DNA from: Tetragonia tetragonoides
Taxonomy: Eukaryota; Streptophyta; Magnoliopsida; Caryophyllales; Aizoaceae
DNA: 64,000 nucleotides
Direction of reading: 5' to 3'
Assembly (NCBI GenBank): GCA_038025085.1
Contig: CM076153.1
Location: 7,409,501 to 7,473,500, forward strand
The notes below the pieces were generated by a model. That model was not told the origin of the DNA. It ran no database searches and worked only from the letters and a program-made list of their open reading frames with translations. Below, in pieces: positions 63,926-64,000 of the stretch (within the stretch, counting starts at the first letter, position 1; every line of letters begins with the position of its first letter). Position numbers and translations under genes: made by a program.

Positions 63926-64000
63926 GTATGTATCCAATAATGTACTCTAGTTACATTGTTCATGTTCTTGTTGTGCATTTATGTTTTTCATTTATGTTGT

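Overview
The window is nuclear DNA from a flowering plant, most likely a core eudicot. The genes have many introns with GT-AG borders, the proteins resemble Arabidopsis and strawberry homologues, and between them lie plant transposable elements (Ty1/copia, Helitrons, Tourist- and Stowaway-type MITEs, long-TIR elements). I cannot fix the species from sequence alone. It is not an operon-type genome. Most of the short open frames, above all those inside the satellite arrays, are not genes.

Layout: (1) 174-1963, minus: first two coding exons of mitochondrial formate dehydrogenase (FDH), cut by the left edge. (2) 2925-12113: tandem array of about 29-30 copies of a ~312-bp satellite. (3) 12708-14917, minus: VWA-domain protein with an apparent frameshift. 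(4) 15.8-18.2 kb: three MITE/TIR elements. (5) 19639-22634, plus: five-exon TolB/PD40 beta-propeller protein, 715 aa. (6) 23337-31941, minus: 14-exon protein farnesyltransferase beta subunit (FTB/ERA1), 431 aa, with one GC-AG intron. (7) 32.06-35.96 kb: a short Helitron, a G-rich TIR element and a second satellite array in the opposite orientation. (8) 36701-40076, plus: CASP-like four-TM protein, 300 aa. (9) 40486-41548: Tourist-type MITE inflated by ATT/AAT microsatellites. (10) 42316-43709, plus: enone/quinone oxidoreductase, 320 aa. (11) 44098-53913, minus: NDUFAF5-type mitochondrial methyltransferase, 11 exons, 340 aa; its 5.3-kb third intron holds a ~4-kb Helitron that itself carries the third satellite array. 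(12) 55679-60863, minus: Ty1/copia element with 122-bp LTRs and a 5-bp target duplication, its reading frame broken. (13) 61.3-62.6 kb: nested palindromic elements. (14) A possible promoter and 5' UTR exon at the right edge.

The genes do not form one pathway. FDH and the NDUFAF5-like protein are mitochondrial, FTB is a cytosolic prenylation subunit, and the CASP-like protein is membrane-bound. The unifying structure is the satellite: the same ~312-bp unit occurs in three separate arrays, one of them enclosed by sequence with both Helitron termini. This suggests Helitrons as the vehicle that spread and seeded the satellite.
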